Source: DASPSM01 sp036008465
Lineage (GTDB): Bacteria; Planctomycetota; Planctomycetia; Planctomycetales; Planctomycetaceae
DNA length: 64,000 nucleotides
Direction: 5' to 3'
Assembly: GCA_036008465.1 (NCBI GenBank)
Contig: DASYNP010000091.1
Coordinates: forward strand, 1 to 64,000
Shown: positions 33,120 through 42,603 of the stretch, piece after piece
Position numbering within the stretch: position 1 is the first letter of the stretch
How the letters are laid out: the number at the start of each line of letters is the position of its first letter
The notes under the pieces: generated by a model
What the model saw: only the letters and a program-made list of their open reading frames with translations
What the model was told of the DNA's origin: nothing
The model's database searches: none
Made by a program: the position numbers and the translations under genes

Positions 33120-35970
33120 AAGCCCCGATCTCAATCAACACGGCGTCGTCGATGATCGATAATTCGCCGAGCGTTCGGCCCTGAAGATCCTGCCGCGTCG
33201 CTCTCGTGGGGGTGCGGTAGCACTCCAGGCGCACGGGACGCTGCCGGCCTTCGGTTTCCACCAGCCTGACGGAGAACGCAAAACCGCTGCGTTCGGGGGT
33301 TGCTGATAAGTTGTCAGCGTCCGACAGCTCGGGACTCGCCGGTCGGAACTGCAGGATCTGAACGTTTTTGGCATTCAGGTGAAAGAGCCAACCACTGCTT
33401 CCGGCAGCCGGAGGTCCCACGGCTGATTCAACGACCGTCGGCGGCACCAGGAAATCCATCGCGGCCTGCATGGGATAGTCGGCGTTGATCGCCAGGCCGA
33501 AGCGGAACTTTCGCTCGGTCTCTCCCGCCACGATCAGCAGGCTGTCCACCATCCGCGGCCCCGTCTTTCGATGAAACGGCAGTCCGCCGTTGAGGAGCGT
33601 GATTCGCTGAGACTCGGTGGCGATCTCGAGGAAATGCGGACTCTCGAACCGCTCGAACTGCAGGCCGTGTGCTCCGCCGAGCACGCTGCGAGTCAGGGTG
33701 GCCGCGCTGTCGTTCCAGGCGAAGCGAGACGCAAAATAATTGCTCCACGGGTCGCCGTCCGGCATCTTGACCGCCCGCAGCTCGATTTCCAGCTCGATCA
33801 CGGGACGACCCCGCCACAAACGCACTGTCTGGCCGAACTCCGCGACGACCGACCCGTCCTGCGGATCGTTGAGCGTGCCGGACGTTACGATCTCGCCCAG
33901 CGCGGGCCCGGTCGACGTAACGGCAATCGTGTTGCAGCGCATCTGTGAATAATAAGTGCGCTCGCTCTCACCGTCGGGGGTCGCGACAATCCGCTCCCGC
34001 GAAAAGCGAAGGGCCAGCTGCTGACTAAGCCGGTTCGGCTGTCGGCCAAATTTCTTGATCCGCCCGATGCCGCCGGTGGCCTCGTTGACGTGGACCTCGA
34101 TGAACTCATTGCGAATCATCCGCTCTCGCTCTTCGGCCATCGACGTTTTGGACGAGCGCAAGCGATCGGGCGCAGGGTTGCGCGAGCGGACCCAGACGTA
34201 TCCGCACGCCGGCACGTCGAGAGTGACATGTCGGTGCGCCCGGTCGAATTGAACGCTGCGAATCGGCGGCTGGACCGACGGCGGAGATTCGATCTTTGGT
34301 AACTCGACGGTGACCGTGCGGTCGAACGACAAGGGGTTGAGAATCAAATACCCCGGCTCTGTGGCTCCTCCAGCAAGGAATTTCCGGCTCAGCCGGCCGG
34401 CGGAATCGCGTGCGAACGCCTCGATCTGCTCATCGACGCTGGCGATCTCTGCGACGTCGCCTGCCGGCAGATCGGGACCGGCCAGTTCCAGCCGATCTTC
34501 GAGCAATCCCATTTGCTCGGATCCGATCGGTTGTTGATCCAGAATGGTGGCCAGTGAGTCGTACTGCACTCCTGCGTCGAATTTCGATCGGCGGACAAAG
34601 TGCCGTCGAAAGCGGCTGATCGGATCGCGCTGCTCGGCGGCAACCGCCTGGATCAAAAACGGCGAAAGGTATTCCGATTCCTGAAACCGCGAGTGGCGGC
34701 CCGAATCGTCGGCCTGCTCGAAGAATTGACGAAAGGTGACGAACCGGCCAAAGACCGGGTTGTAGCCATGAATCCGTTCGAGATCCTGCCAGAACGGATT
34801 GCGGACCTCCGGCCAGCGAGCCCAGACGATTGCCGCCGTCTGGTCCTGTTGCATCGTTTCCGCGACGCGGGAAGGAAAGCGAAGAAAGCTGGCCGCGCTG
34901 TCGACGGCCAGCGGAATCCGCGTGGTCGCATCGAGCGAGGTGCCGTCGCAGCCCTCCCAACGGATTCGGCTTTCTTCTGTGTCGGGATAGAGCCCGTCGT
35001 CGAGCGCCACGTGCAGCGCTCCACGATAGCCGAAGCGATCCAGGATCATCGGCAAAAGAGTGCTCATTCCGTAGCGGCGACGCCCCCAAATCGCCGGGAG
35101 GCTGCCTAAGGTTCGCTGAAACACGTCGCGCCCGCGCTCGACGTCCCGCAGGAAGGAGGCGAGTGGCACGAGGGGCACAGGTCGCTCGCTCCATTCGCCT
35201 CCAACGATCTCGAGCCGTCCAGTGCTCACGGCTTCGCGAAGCTGCTCGATCAGGGCCGGCCGGTCGCGCGAAATCACCTCCAGGTCGCCAGCGGTGAGCA
35301 GCATGCTCATCGGGATGCCGGAAGCGATCGCCCGTTCGAGGTGAGCGTCGGCCAATCGCGGAATCACCAGACACAAGTCGATCAAGTAAAACTCGACCGG
35401 GTAAAACCGTTCGCGCGTTTCGGTCAGGACGTCGAAGCAGTTCTTGAGATGACGTCGAGCCTCCTCGATGTCGCCGGCGACTGCCGCGTCAGCCCCCGCG
35501 ATTGCCTCCCGCCGAAGGTGACCGTCGTCGAACCCCTCGAAATGGTGCATCCGCCGACTGAGTAATTCCAACATCACCTTGCCGATGCCGAGAGCAAAAA
35601 AATCGGCGACCAACTCCTCGTCGAGGGGGTCTTTGCTGGTCAGCGGCTCGAGAACTGCCTGGGTCAGCTCATTCCGATCCGACAGGCCCGCCACGACGGT
35701 TGCCCCGGTGGAGCGCGCTTGGTCGATCCAACCGGCTGGGACCGCCTCTTCCGACGCGGGCGGAACGAGGACCAAGGAGTCGGTGACGGAACCGGGCGGT
35801 TCGTCGGCCCGGTGCTCGCGGGGAAGCGACTTGCAAACGCTCAAAAGGTGGGGATGCCAGGCCACGGCAAAGGCGTTCAGCAGCCCAGCCGCTTTCTCGT
35901 CCGGCAAATCGGTGGGCAAATCGTCCAGGCCGTGCCCGGGGAGCAAAATGACGATTTCGCCGTAGTTCAT
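33085..35970 (-). CDS. glycoside hydrolase, GH38 (alpha-mannosidase)-like
   Basis: A 961-residue protein with the layout of family 38 alpha-mannosidases. The N-terminal half resembles the (beta/alpha)7 catalytic domain (VEFYLIDLCLVIPRLADAHLERAI, STGRLEIVGGEWSE, YGMSTLLPMILDRFGYRGALHVALDDG). A helical segment follows, then long beta-sandwich domains (GYLILNPLSFDRTVTVELP, GRPVIELEIELRAV, VRLECYRTP) that form the GH38 C-terminus. The usual Asp nucleophile in an HxDxxW/xxDPFG context is not obvious, so catalysis is uncertain. No signal peptide is seen. The small membrane protein follows with overlap. It could act on stored or recycled polysaccharide. Confidence 0.68.
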   Translation of the reverse strand: MNYGEIVILLPGHGLDDLPTDLPDEKAAGLLNAFAVAWHPHLLSVCKSLPREHRADEPPGSVTDSLVLVPPASEEAVPAGWIDQARSTGATVVAGLSDRNELTQAVLEPLTSKDPLDEELVADFFALGIGKVMLELLSRRMHHFEGFDDGHLRREAIAGADAAVAGDIEEARRHLKNCFDVLTETRERFYPVEFYLIDLCLVIPRLADAHLERAIASGIPMSMLLTAGDLEVISRDRPALIEQLREAVSTGRLEIVGGEWSERPVPLVPLASFLRDVERGRDVFQRTLGSLPAIWGRRRYGMSTLLPMILDRFGYRGALHVALDDGLYPDTEESRIRWEGCDGTSLDATTRIPLAVDSAASFLRFPSRVAETMQQDQTAAIVWARWPEVRNPFWQDLERIHGYNPVFGRFVTFRQFFEQADDSGRHSRFQESEYLSPFLIQAVAAEQRDPISRFRRHFVRRSKFDAGVQYDSLATILDQQPIGSEQMGLLEDRLELAGPDLPAGDVAEIASVDEQIEAFARDSAGRLSRKFLAGGATEPGYLILNPLSFDRTVTVELPKIESPPSVQPPIRSVQFDRAHRHVTLDVPACGYVWVRSRNPAPDRLRSSKTSMAEERERMIRNEFIEVHVNEATGGIGRIKKFGRQPNRLSQQLALRFSRERIVATPDGESERTYYSQMRCNTIAVTSTGPALGEIVTSGTLNDPQDGSVVAEFGQTVRLWRGRPVIELEIELRAVKMPDGDPWSNYFASRFAWNDSAATLTRSVLGGAHGLQFERFESPHFLEIATESQRITLLNGGLPFHRKTGPRMVDSLLIVAGETERKFRFGLAINADYPMQAAMDFLVPPTVVESAVGPPAAGSSGWLFHLNAKNVQILQFRPASPELSDADNLSATPERSGFAFSVRLVETEGRQRPVRLECYRTPTRATRQDLQGRTLGELSIIDDAVLIEIGAYEIVDVELRFG

Positions 35971-36351
35971 GGGGAAGAATTCCTATCAGTTGCCCCCCTT
36001 TCTGAGGGGTTCCCTACCAGGCTCCGCCCCGAATTTGACGGATCTTGGGAACTTTTTGAAGGCGCTCAGGCGTCCAAAAAGCGAATGCTCTGCTAAGCTC
36101 TTAGACGGACGCCGATCTCGGAGAGCCCTGATCTTTGAGCAAAGCGGCCGTCAGGGTCAGTCGAGTTTTTGGCGAAGGCTTGCGCGGGGGCCATTGGCAA
36201 TCGTATAATGAGTGTCTCGGCATTTCTGCCGTCGCCACCGTCGCAGGGCACTCGTAGGTTTTTCCCAACTCTCCATTTGGCGGAGGGTTAGGAAGACGAA
36301 TCCTGAAGTTCATCTGAAATCGCGGGCGCCACACCCAATTAGAGGATCGGC
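35971..36351. other. intergenic region upstream of the PilM-like gene
   Basis: About 380 bases between the divergent GH38-like and PilM-like genes. A TATAAT hexamer at 36204-36209 could be a -10 element for the PilM-like gene, but no good -35 lies 16-18 bases before it. No RNA gene or strong repeat is seen. Confidence 0.4.
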
Positions 36352-38586
36352 ATGCCAGGTAAACCGGGAGCTTGGGGTGTAGACATCGGACAGGCCGGCC
36401 TGAAGGCCATCCGGCTTGAGATCAATGATGCCACCGAGCAAGTCGTAGCCACGGCCTTCGACTATATCGCCCATCCCAAAATTCTCAGCCAGCCGGACGC
36501 CATCCCGGAAGAGCTGATCTCCCAGGCGCTCGAAAAGTTTCTCAAGCAGAACGAGATCGACAACGATCTGCTGGCGATCAGCGTCCCGGGACAGTCGGCA
36601 TTGGCCCGCTTCATTCAGCTCCCGCCGGTCGAGGCGAGCAAAGTCAGCGAAATCGTCAAGTACGAAGCGCGGCAGCAAATTCCCTTCGCCCTCGAGGACG
36701 TCGTCTGGGACTACCAGACCCTGGGAAAGGGAACCGAGGAGAGCGGCTTCCTCTTGGAAGCGGAAGTCGGCCTCTTCGCGATGAAGCGCGACCAGGTCAA
36801 CAACCAGCTGCGGCCCTTCACGAATGCGCAGTTGGAAGTCGAGCTGATTCAGATCGCCCCCCTGGCGCTTTACAACTTTTTGAGCTACGACCAGTTGGGC
36901 ATCCGCCTCGGCGACGAGGCGGTGGCGATGGATTCGTATACGATCCTGCTCGACATGGGGGCAGACAACACCACGCTGCTGGTCTCCAACGGCCAGAAGA
37001 TTTGGATCCGCAACGTTCCCATCGGCGGCAACCATTTCACGCGGGCGCTGACCAAAGAGATGAAGCTCACCTTTGCGAAGGCCGAGCACCTCAAGTGCAA
37101 CGCGACAAAATCGCCCGATCCGCGGTCGGTCTTCCAGGCGCTGCGGCCGGTCTTCAACGATTACGTCTCCGAGATTCAGCGCTCGATCGGCTATTTCTCG
37201 AGCGTCAATCGCGAGGCGAAGATCTCGAAGGTGGTCGGGCTGGGGAATGGCTTCAAGCTCGCCGGCTTGCAGAAGTTCCTGCAGCAGAATCTGCAGTACG
37301 AAGTCGAGCGGGTCGAATCGTTCGACGCGATTACGACCGATTCGTTCAAGGACGCCGCCCTGTTCGAGGAGAACATTCTCAGTTTTCCGGTCTGTTATGG
37401 CGTGGCGCTGCAGGCGCTCAAACAGACGCGAATTCGCACTTCGCTGTTGCCGAAAGAGATCACCACCGCACGAACGATCGCACGCAAAAAGCCTTGGGCC
37501 GTGGCCGCGGCTGCCGTGTTGCTCTTGGGAGTGGCCGCGTCGGCATTCGGCTATGCCCGCGTTTACCAGTCCGTAGGCGAACCTCGCTTCAAGTCGGCCG
37601 AGGACAAAATCACCGAGGTCGTGGGGGCCGCGAAAAAACTTAAGGACGGGTACCAAGCGGTCAGGGGTCAGAACACCGCGAAGAACAGCGAAGGCGACAA
37701 TCTTCTGCACGGAGCCGCGGGACGCCAGTATTGGCTGGAACTCTACAAAGCGGTCGATGAGTGCTTGCCAGACGACAAAGAGGAGGTCCCTGACGTCCGC
37801 AAGCAAAACCGCGTTCGCATTTTCTCGCTGCAGGCCCGGAATCAGGCCGACTTGGCCGAGTGGTACAACAAGCTGAATCAGAATGCGAAGGATTTTCTGG
37901 ACGACAGCGAAAAGAAGACTCCACCGACGGGCCCGGGTTACGTGGTGACGTTACGCGGTGAGCACCGGCACGATGAGACGCTGGGCAAGGGCCGCGATGA
38001 AAATCACCCAGAGATCGAAACGAGTGGTCGCGGCGCGGGCTGGCTTCAAGATCATTTCCTCAGGCAGCTCCAGCAGTGGGCCGTCCCTTCGCACGACGGA
38101 TCCGCCGAGGTCGGCGTCCGCAAGATCGGCATTTCGTACGCCACCATTGCCTCTTGCCCACCGCCATTCCGGGTGAAAGAAGATCCGCTCGGACGGATTA
38201 CCAGCGGCCCGCGAAGCGGAGCGAGCGGCGGATCGCCGTGGGGAGGCGGAGGACGCCGGGGCGGAAAAATGGGTGGTGGTATGGGAATGGGGATGGGCAT
38301 GGGTAACCGCGGTAATAAACACGAGGGCGATGGAGGGCCCGGCTCGTTCGGAGAGGGATTCAGAGACCTGAAAAACAGGGGTCCCAAGGGGCTCGATGAC
38401 GTACCCGATGGGGATCTGAAGACTCCCAAACTCATCGAAATGGAAGTGAATCCCTTTGTCATCGAATTCATCTGGAGACCGGCGGTTCGACCACCCCAGC
38501 CAACGGCCCCTGCGACCACGGTTGCCGCAGCGCCGGCTCAATCGAAATCGGCGGCGCCCGCTGCCAACACCGCGCCGAAGAAATAG
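36352..38586 (+). CDS. pilM: PilM-type pilus assembly ATPase with long C-terminal extension
   Basis: A 744-residue protein. Residues 1 to about 370 are the actin-like PilM domain: AWGVDIGQAGLKAIRL, LLAISVPGQSALARFIQLPPV, IVKYEARQQIPFALEDVVWDYQ, LLDMGADNTTLLVSNG and VVGLGNGFKLAGL. PilM is cytoplasmic and recruits PilN to build the inner-membrane platform of type IV pili. A membrane helix (WAVAAAAVLLLGVAASAFGYA, about 383-403) follows, then a charged domain, a Gly/Met-rich linker (about 620-662) and a Pro/Ala tail. PilM (about 350 residues) is thus probably fused to a PilN-like part. AGAGGATC precedes the ATG. Two related membrane proteins follow. Confidence 0.85.
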   Translation: MPGKPGAWGVDIGQAGLKAIRLEINDATEQVVATAFDYIAHPKILSQPDAIPEELISQALEKFLKQNEIDNDLLAISVPGQSALARFIQLPPVEASKVSEIVKYEARQQIPFALEDVVWDYQTLGKGTEESGFLLEAEVGLFAMKRDQVNNQLRPFTNAQLEVELIQIAPLALYNFLSYDQLGIRLGDEAVAMDSYTILLDMGADNTTLLVSNGQKIWIRNVPIGGNHFTRALTKEMKLTFAKAEHLKCNATKSPDPRSVFQALRPVFNDYVSEIQRSIGYFSSVNREAKISKVVGLGNGFKLAGLQKFLQQNLQYEVERVESFDAITTDSFKDAALFEENILSFPVCYGVALQALKQTRIRTSLLPKEITTARTIARKKPWAVAAAAVLLLGVAASAFGYARVYQSVGEPRFKSAEDKITEVVGAAKKLKDGYQAVRGQNTAKNSEGDNLLHGAAGRQYWLELYKAVDECLPDDKEEVPDVRKQNRVRIFSLQARNQADLAEWYNKLNQNAKDFLDDSEKKTPPTGPGYVVTLRGEHRHDETLGKGRDENHPEIETSGRGAGWLQDHFLRQLQQWAVPSHDGSAEVGVRKIGISYATIASCPPPFRVKEDPLGRITSGPRSGASGGSPWGGGGRRGGKMGGGMGMGMGMGNRGNKHEGDGGPGSFGEGFRDLKNRGPKGLDDVPDGDLKTPKLIEMEVNPFVIEFIWRPAVRPPQPTAPATTVAAAPAQSKSAAPAANTAPKK

Positions 38587-38655
38587 CGTTCCTCAATTGA
38601 CCGGAGGCCGAAGTCAACCTCGACTTCCGTCGGGCTTGCCCACAAGGATTTCGCA

Positions 38656-40224
38656 GTGGACCAATTGAAAGTCGTCCTGGAACATCGTTTTTGGATCTTA
38701 AGCGTCCTTGCCGTGTTGATCCCGCCGATTGGCTGGTACGTCAGCACTGGGGACATGGCGGCGCAGACCGATATTCGCACGGCGAAGATCAAGCAAAAGG
38801 TCAAGTCCATCCAGGACCTGACCAAAGACGTCGCCAAAGTACCCAACAACGACTGGATCGCCGGCGTCACTCAGGTCAACACCCACCTGGCCACGCGGGT
38901 CGACGAGATGCAAAAGCAACTCTTCGACCACCAGCGCCCGGTGATGGTCTGGTGGCCGATCGTTGACAAGCCCCTCAAAGAGGCCCAGGTCAAATACCGC
39001 GACGACAAGCCCGCCAACCCGCAGGCGTTTGCGAACGCAAGGCGCCTGTTTATCTCGCGTTACGGCGACATGTGGCGCGACGACGTTTACAACATTGTGG
39101 ACCCCTTCGACATGGTGACCGGGCTCAGTCCCCGCGGCGGCCCGGGAAAAGTCTTATGCACGGATCAGAATGGGGCTGTCCAGATCACCAGGGCACCTGT
39201 CGACTCTTGGGTGCAAAGGCAGATGATCACCGCGCAGGAGTTTTGGGACGCCCAAGAAGATCTCTGGATGTTGCATGCCCTGATGCAAGCCGTAGCCCGC
39301 GTGAACGAGGGGTCGATAAATATCGACGATGCGCGGATCAAGAGACTGATCTCGGCCCAACTTCGCGGCGGCAGCGCAGGCGACCTTCTCGACCGCCAAA
39401 AGAAAAAACAGCCCAATGCTGCTGCCGGCACTGCCGGTGCGCCTGGCGGTCCGGGCATGGGCAGCATGGGGGGCTTTCTCGGCAGGCGAGCGGGCGGCGA
39501 CATGGGGCCCAAACCGCTCCCGATGATCGACCCCGACGACATCTTCGGTTCCGACAGCGAAGGGACCGCGGTGAGTGGTGCTGGCCCGACAGGTATCGGG
39601 GCGAAAAAAGGTGGGAGCGTAGCCGATGCGCCACCCGCCAATTCCTACGTCGAGCAAGATACAAAGTGGCGAGCTCGGGGCTTCGTCTTGCGATTGGTCA
39701 TGGACCACCAGGAGATTCCCAAGCTGTTGACCGTCCTAACAGACTCACCGTTCCCCGTGCAGATCTGGCACGTCGAGCATCAACCCTACGACTTCCAAAA
39801 GAATCGACAGCAGTCGACCATCGCCTCGGACAACGAGGCCGACCAAAAGCAACTGAAGGCAAATGAGGAGCGACTGAATCTGGCGATGAACCAGGTCAAT
39901 CTGGCCGAAGTGCTCGTCGCGGGAACTTTCATCTTCTACAACGAGCCGAAGACGCCGACCGAGCAGGCGGCAGGTGCGGCTCCCGCTGCGGCCAAAGCTC
40001 CGCAACCCGGCAAACCGGCAAGCGGGTCGCCGTCCTCCACCGGCGCCAAGCCGGCAACGTCAGGGCCCGGAGTCGGCCCGGCCACGAAGAGCCCGTCGTC
40101 AACCAAGGCCGGAAGCCCGGGGACACCGAGCGCACCCCAGAGTCCGAAGTCCACTCCGCCAACAGCTCCCGCGACGGGCTCGAGTAGTCCCAAGGCGGTG
40201 CAACCTGGAAAGTCCAAGTCCTGA
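38656..40224 (+). CDS. membrane-anchored protein of the PilM cluster
   Basis: A 522-residue protein starting with GTG at 38656. One N-terminal membrane helix (FWILSVLAVLIPPIGWYVS, about 12-30) is followed by a long, largely helical periplasmic part. A Gly/Met-rich linker lies at about 256-285 (PGGPGMGSMGGFLG). A conserved-looking alpha/beta segment (RARGFVLRLVMDHQEIPKLLTVLTDSPFPVQIWHVEHQPY, about 338-377) resembles the ferredoxin-like fold of PilO. The tail of about 85 residues is Pro/Ala/Ser-rich. Position and topology suggest a PilN/PilO role in the secretion or pilus platform, by inference. It begins 69 bases after the PilM-like gene. Confidence 0.68.
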   Translation: MDQLKVVLEHRFWILSVLAVLIPPIGWYVSTGDMAAQTDIRTAKIKQKVKSIQDLTKDVAKVPNNDWIAGVTQVNTHLATRVDEMQKQLFDHQRPVMVWWPIVDKPLKEAQVKYRDDKPANPQAFANARRLFISRYGDMWRDDVYNIVDPFDMVTGLSPRGGPGKVLCTDQNGAVQITRAPVDSWVQRQMITAQEFWDAQEDLWMLHALMQAVARVNEGSINIDDARIKRLISAQLRGGSAGDLLDRQKKKQPNAAAGTAGAPGGPGMGSMGGFLGRRAGGDMGPKPLPMIDPDDIFGSDSEGTAVSGAGPTGIGAKKGGSVADAPPANSYVEQDTKWRARGFVLRLVMDHQEIPKLLTVLTDSPFPVQIWHVEHQPYDFQKNRQQSTIASDNEADQKQLKANEERLNLAMNQVNLAEVLVAGTFIFYNEPKTPTEQAAGAAPAAAKAPQPGKPASGSPSSTGAKPATSGPGVGPATKSPSSTKAGSPGTPSAPQSPKSTPPTAPATGSSSPKAVQPGKSKS

Positions 40225-40300
40225 CGGTGACCGTGCCTTAGGAAAGACCGCGTTTTAAGAGATCAGTCCCTTCGATAACTTGCGTGGATGCGAGAGCGCT

Positions 40301-42550
40301 ATGAAGCTTGCCGTCCCAAATCTTAAAACCCTCGACTACAAACAACTCGGCATAGACCACGGCGAGAAGCTGGCGATTGGCATCGTCGGACTGCTGCTTC
40401 TGTTTGTCTTGTGGTCGACCCGATGGGCTAAGCCGATCGCCGAAAGTCCCACTGAGCTGATCGAGGAGGCCAAATCGACTGACGAAAAAATCAAGAAGCA
40501 GGCCTGGCCCGAGGCCGACGCCAAGGCCCTGAAAACGGGCACGGATCTGAGGGGACGAGCAACCGCTCTCTTGACCCCCTTGGAGCTGAACCCCTGGGTG
40601 CTCCCGATCGCGCTGAATAAGCCTTACCATCCCGATCGAACGCTAATCACCAAGCCCAAGTGGCTGGCAGTTAAGAACTTGATCGCAGACGCGCAGGCCG
40701 TCGATCTGGAAATGGATCCCAAAGTTGCGCGATTGAACGAAGGATTCAAGAAACTCAAGAAAGACGATCCCTCCAAAGAGAAAGCGAAAAAAGGCGAAAA
40801 GAAGGACAAGGAACCGGAAGACAAGCCTGAGATTCCCGAGGAGCTCCGCCGGACCAGTAGTGGCCAAGGCCAACCTGGAGCTTACGGAGGACTCGGAGGA
40901 TTCGGTGGCTTGGGGCGAATGGGTGGTGGTCGGGGCAGGATGGGCGGCATGGGTCGAGGCGGGTCCAATCCCGGAGGCACCGTCGAAAACATGGGCAAGC
41001 GACGGGGTCGTCGAGGAAGGAAGTCGGGGGATGAGGAGACTTCGAACGACGCCGTCGCGAAGCAAGAAAAAAAGGAAAAGGAGAAGCCGGTTGGACGCGG
41101 ATACCATGTGGTGGCCGTCCGCGGAGTGTTCCCGCTGCGGGAGCAAGTCACCGAAATGAAGCGCGCGATGGGGAATTCGGTGAGTGCCCACGAGGCGCAG
41201 GAAGCCATCCGAATGCAGGACTTCAAACTGGAGCGGCAGACTGCCTTGCCGGGTCCGGATCCCTGGAGGGGCAAATGGGATCCTGTGGACCGTGAATCGA
41301 CGCTTGAGATGTTTCATAACGACATCTTCAATTTCGCTCCGGAAACGGTCGCTGACGGGATCATCGATAGACACATTTGCATGCCCTTGCCGATTCGGCT
41401 GATCGGCGAGTGGGGCCGGCTGGCGACGCATCCCGACGTGAAGGACTTTGTGCTCTCACCGGATGAGGTGCAGGCGCAATTGGAATACCAGCGCAAAGTC
41501 ATCGAGAAGATGCAGGAGGAAGACAAGAAGAAGAAAAAGACCGTCGACAAGGGCGGCTTCGCCGAGTTCACGGATGACCCTCGCAAAGTGCAGAAACGTG
41601 GGGCGGCCGCCGGGCCGGATGAAAACTCCAAGCCGATTCAGCAGCAGATCCTGGACGAACTCGCCAAAGCGCCCAAGGAGCGGCCGAGTGAGGAGCAGAT
41701 TAATGCAAAGTTGACGGAATACATCACCAAGCACGCCACTCCCCAAGATCACCTGCTGCTGTTCCGGTACCTCGATTTCAATGTCGAGCCGGGCAAAATC
41801 TATCGCTATCGGGTCCAACTGGTGGTCGAAAATCCGTTTAAGAATCGACATGCGGAGGAGGTGAATGACCCCTCGCTGATCGAAAGAGACACTCGGGAGA
41901 CCGAATTCAGCGAGCCGACGCGACCTGTCTACGTGCCCGAGGACGCCAAGTTCTTTGTGACCCGCGTCGATGGGCACGCGGGACATAGTCAGCTTCCTTT
42001 CGCGAAAGTTGACCTTTATCAGTGGTTTGCCAGCACCGGAACGGTGGTCAACAAGGAAATCAGCGCCCAAATCGGACAGCTCCTCGGAGGGCTGCACATC
42101 GCCGACGTGCTGAACCCTGCCGAAGGCGTTTCAGAAAGGGAGAGGGTTCCATTCTCGACCAACGACGCGCTGGTCGACGTCGCGCAAGGCTTTTCGCTTG
42201 ATACGGGACTTCACAAAGAGCTGCTTAGCGAGATTGCCTCATCCGAGACGAAGGACAAAACGGAGAAGAAGTCGACCTCGGACAAAGAGCGAAAAACGGG
42301 CACCATGGTTCCCGACGTGCTTGTCTTCGTCGATTCGAACGGCGCCCTGCGGGTGATTGACGCTTTAGACCAGGAAGAGGATCACCAAAAGGAAAAGCAG
42401 CGGTACAACTTCCAGAATGGTCAATGGGAGGATCTCACCAAGCCCGCTGATGACAAACTCGGCAGGGGGCGTCTCGGAAGCGGCAAGAAGCAGAAACGCG
42501 GGGGCAAGTCTGGCGGAGGAACGGGCGCCGGCGCAAATGCGGGATCTTGA
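40301..42550 (+). CDS. large membrane-anchored protein of the PilM cluster
   Basis: A 749-residue protein starting at ATG 40301. One N-terminal membrane helix (LAIGIVGLLLLFVLWSTRW, about 23-41) is followed by a Lys/Glu-rich stretch, a Gly/Met-rich linker (about 187-227), and soluble domains containing VVAVRGVFPLREQV, DFKLERQTALPGPDPWRGKWDPVD and LLLFRYLDFNVEPGKIYRYRVQLVVENPF. The last is a beta-rich block. The C-terminus is basic and Gly-rich. No characterised family is recognised. It is the third of three same-direction genes sharing one anchor plus a Gly-rich linker, so a structural role in a pilus or secretion platform is plausible. Confidence 0.65.
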   Translation: MKLAVPNLKTLDYKQLGIDHGEKLAIGIVGLLLLFVLWSTRWAKPIAESPTELIEEAKSTDEKIKKQAWPEADAKALKTGTDLRGRATALLTPLELNPWVLPIALNKPYHPDRTLITKPKWLAVKNLIADAQAVDLEMDPKVARLNEGFKKLKKDDPSKEKAKKGEKKDKEPEDKPEIPEELRRTSSGQGQPGAYGGLGGFGGLGRMGGGRGRMGGMGRGGSNPGGTVENMGKRRGRRGRKSGDEETSNDAVAKQEKKEKEKPVGRGYHVVAVRGVFPLREQVTEMKRAMGNSVSAHEAQEAIRMQDFKLERQTALPGPDPWRGKWDPVDRESTLEMFHNDIFNFAPETVADGIIDRHICMPLPIRLIGEWGRLATHPDVKDFVLSPDEVQAQLEYQRKVIEKMQEEDKKKKKTVDKGGFAEFTDDPRKVQKRGAAAGPDENSKPIQQQILDELAKAPKERPSEEQINAKLTEYITKHATPQDHLLLFRYLDFNVEPGKIYRYRVQLVVENPFKNRHAEEVNDPSLIERDTRETEFSEPTRPVYVPEDAKFFVTRVDGHAGHSQLPFAKVDLYQWFASTGTVVNKEISAQIGQLLGGLHIADVLNPAEGVSERERVPFSTNDALVDVAQGFSLDTGLHKELLSEIASSETKDKTEKKSTSDKERKTGTMVPDVLVFVDSNGALRVIDALDQEEDHQKEKQRYNFQNGQWEDLTKPADDKLGRGRLGSGKKQKRGGKSGGGTGAGANAGS

Positions 42551-42603
42551 GATCCCGTCTGCCGCGTCGAATCACCGATCGTCGAACATTCGATCCCGAT
42601 GCA

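Noticed and set aside
36204..36209. TATAAT as a promoter for the PilM cluster
   Set aside because: No acceptable -35 lies 16-18 bases upstream, so it is mentioned only within the intergenic entry.
36310..37806. Minus-strand 498-aa open frame
   Set aside because: It is antisense to the PilM-like gene and shows no recognisable domain.
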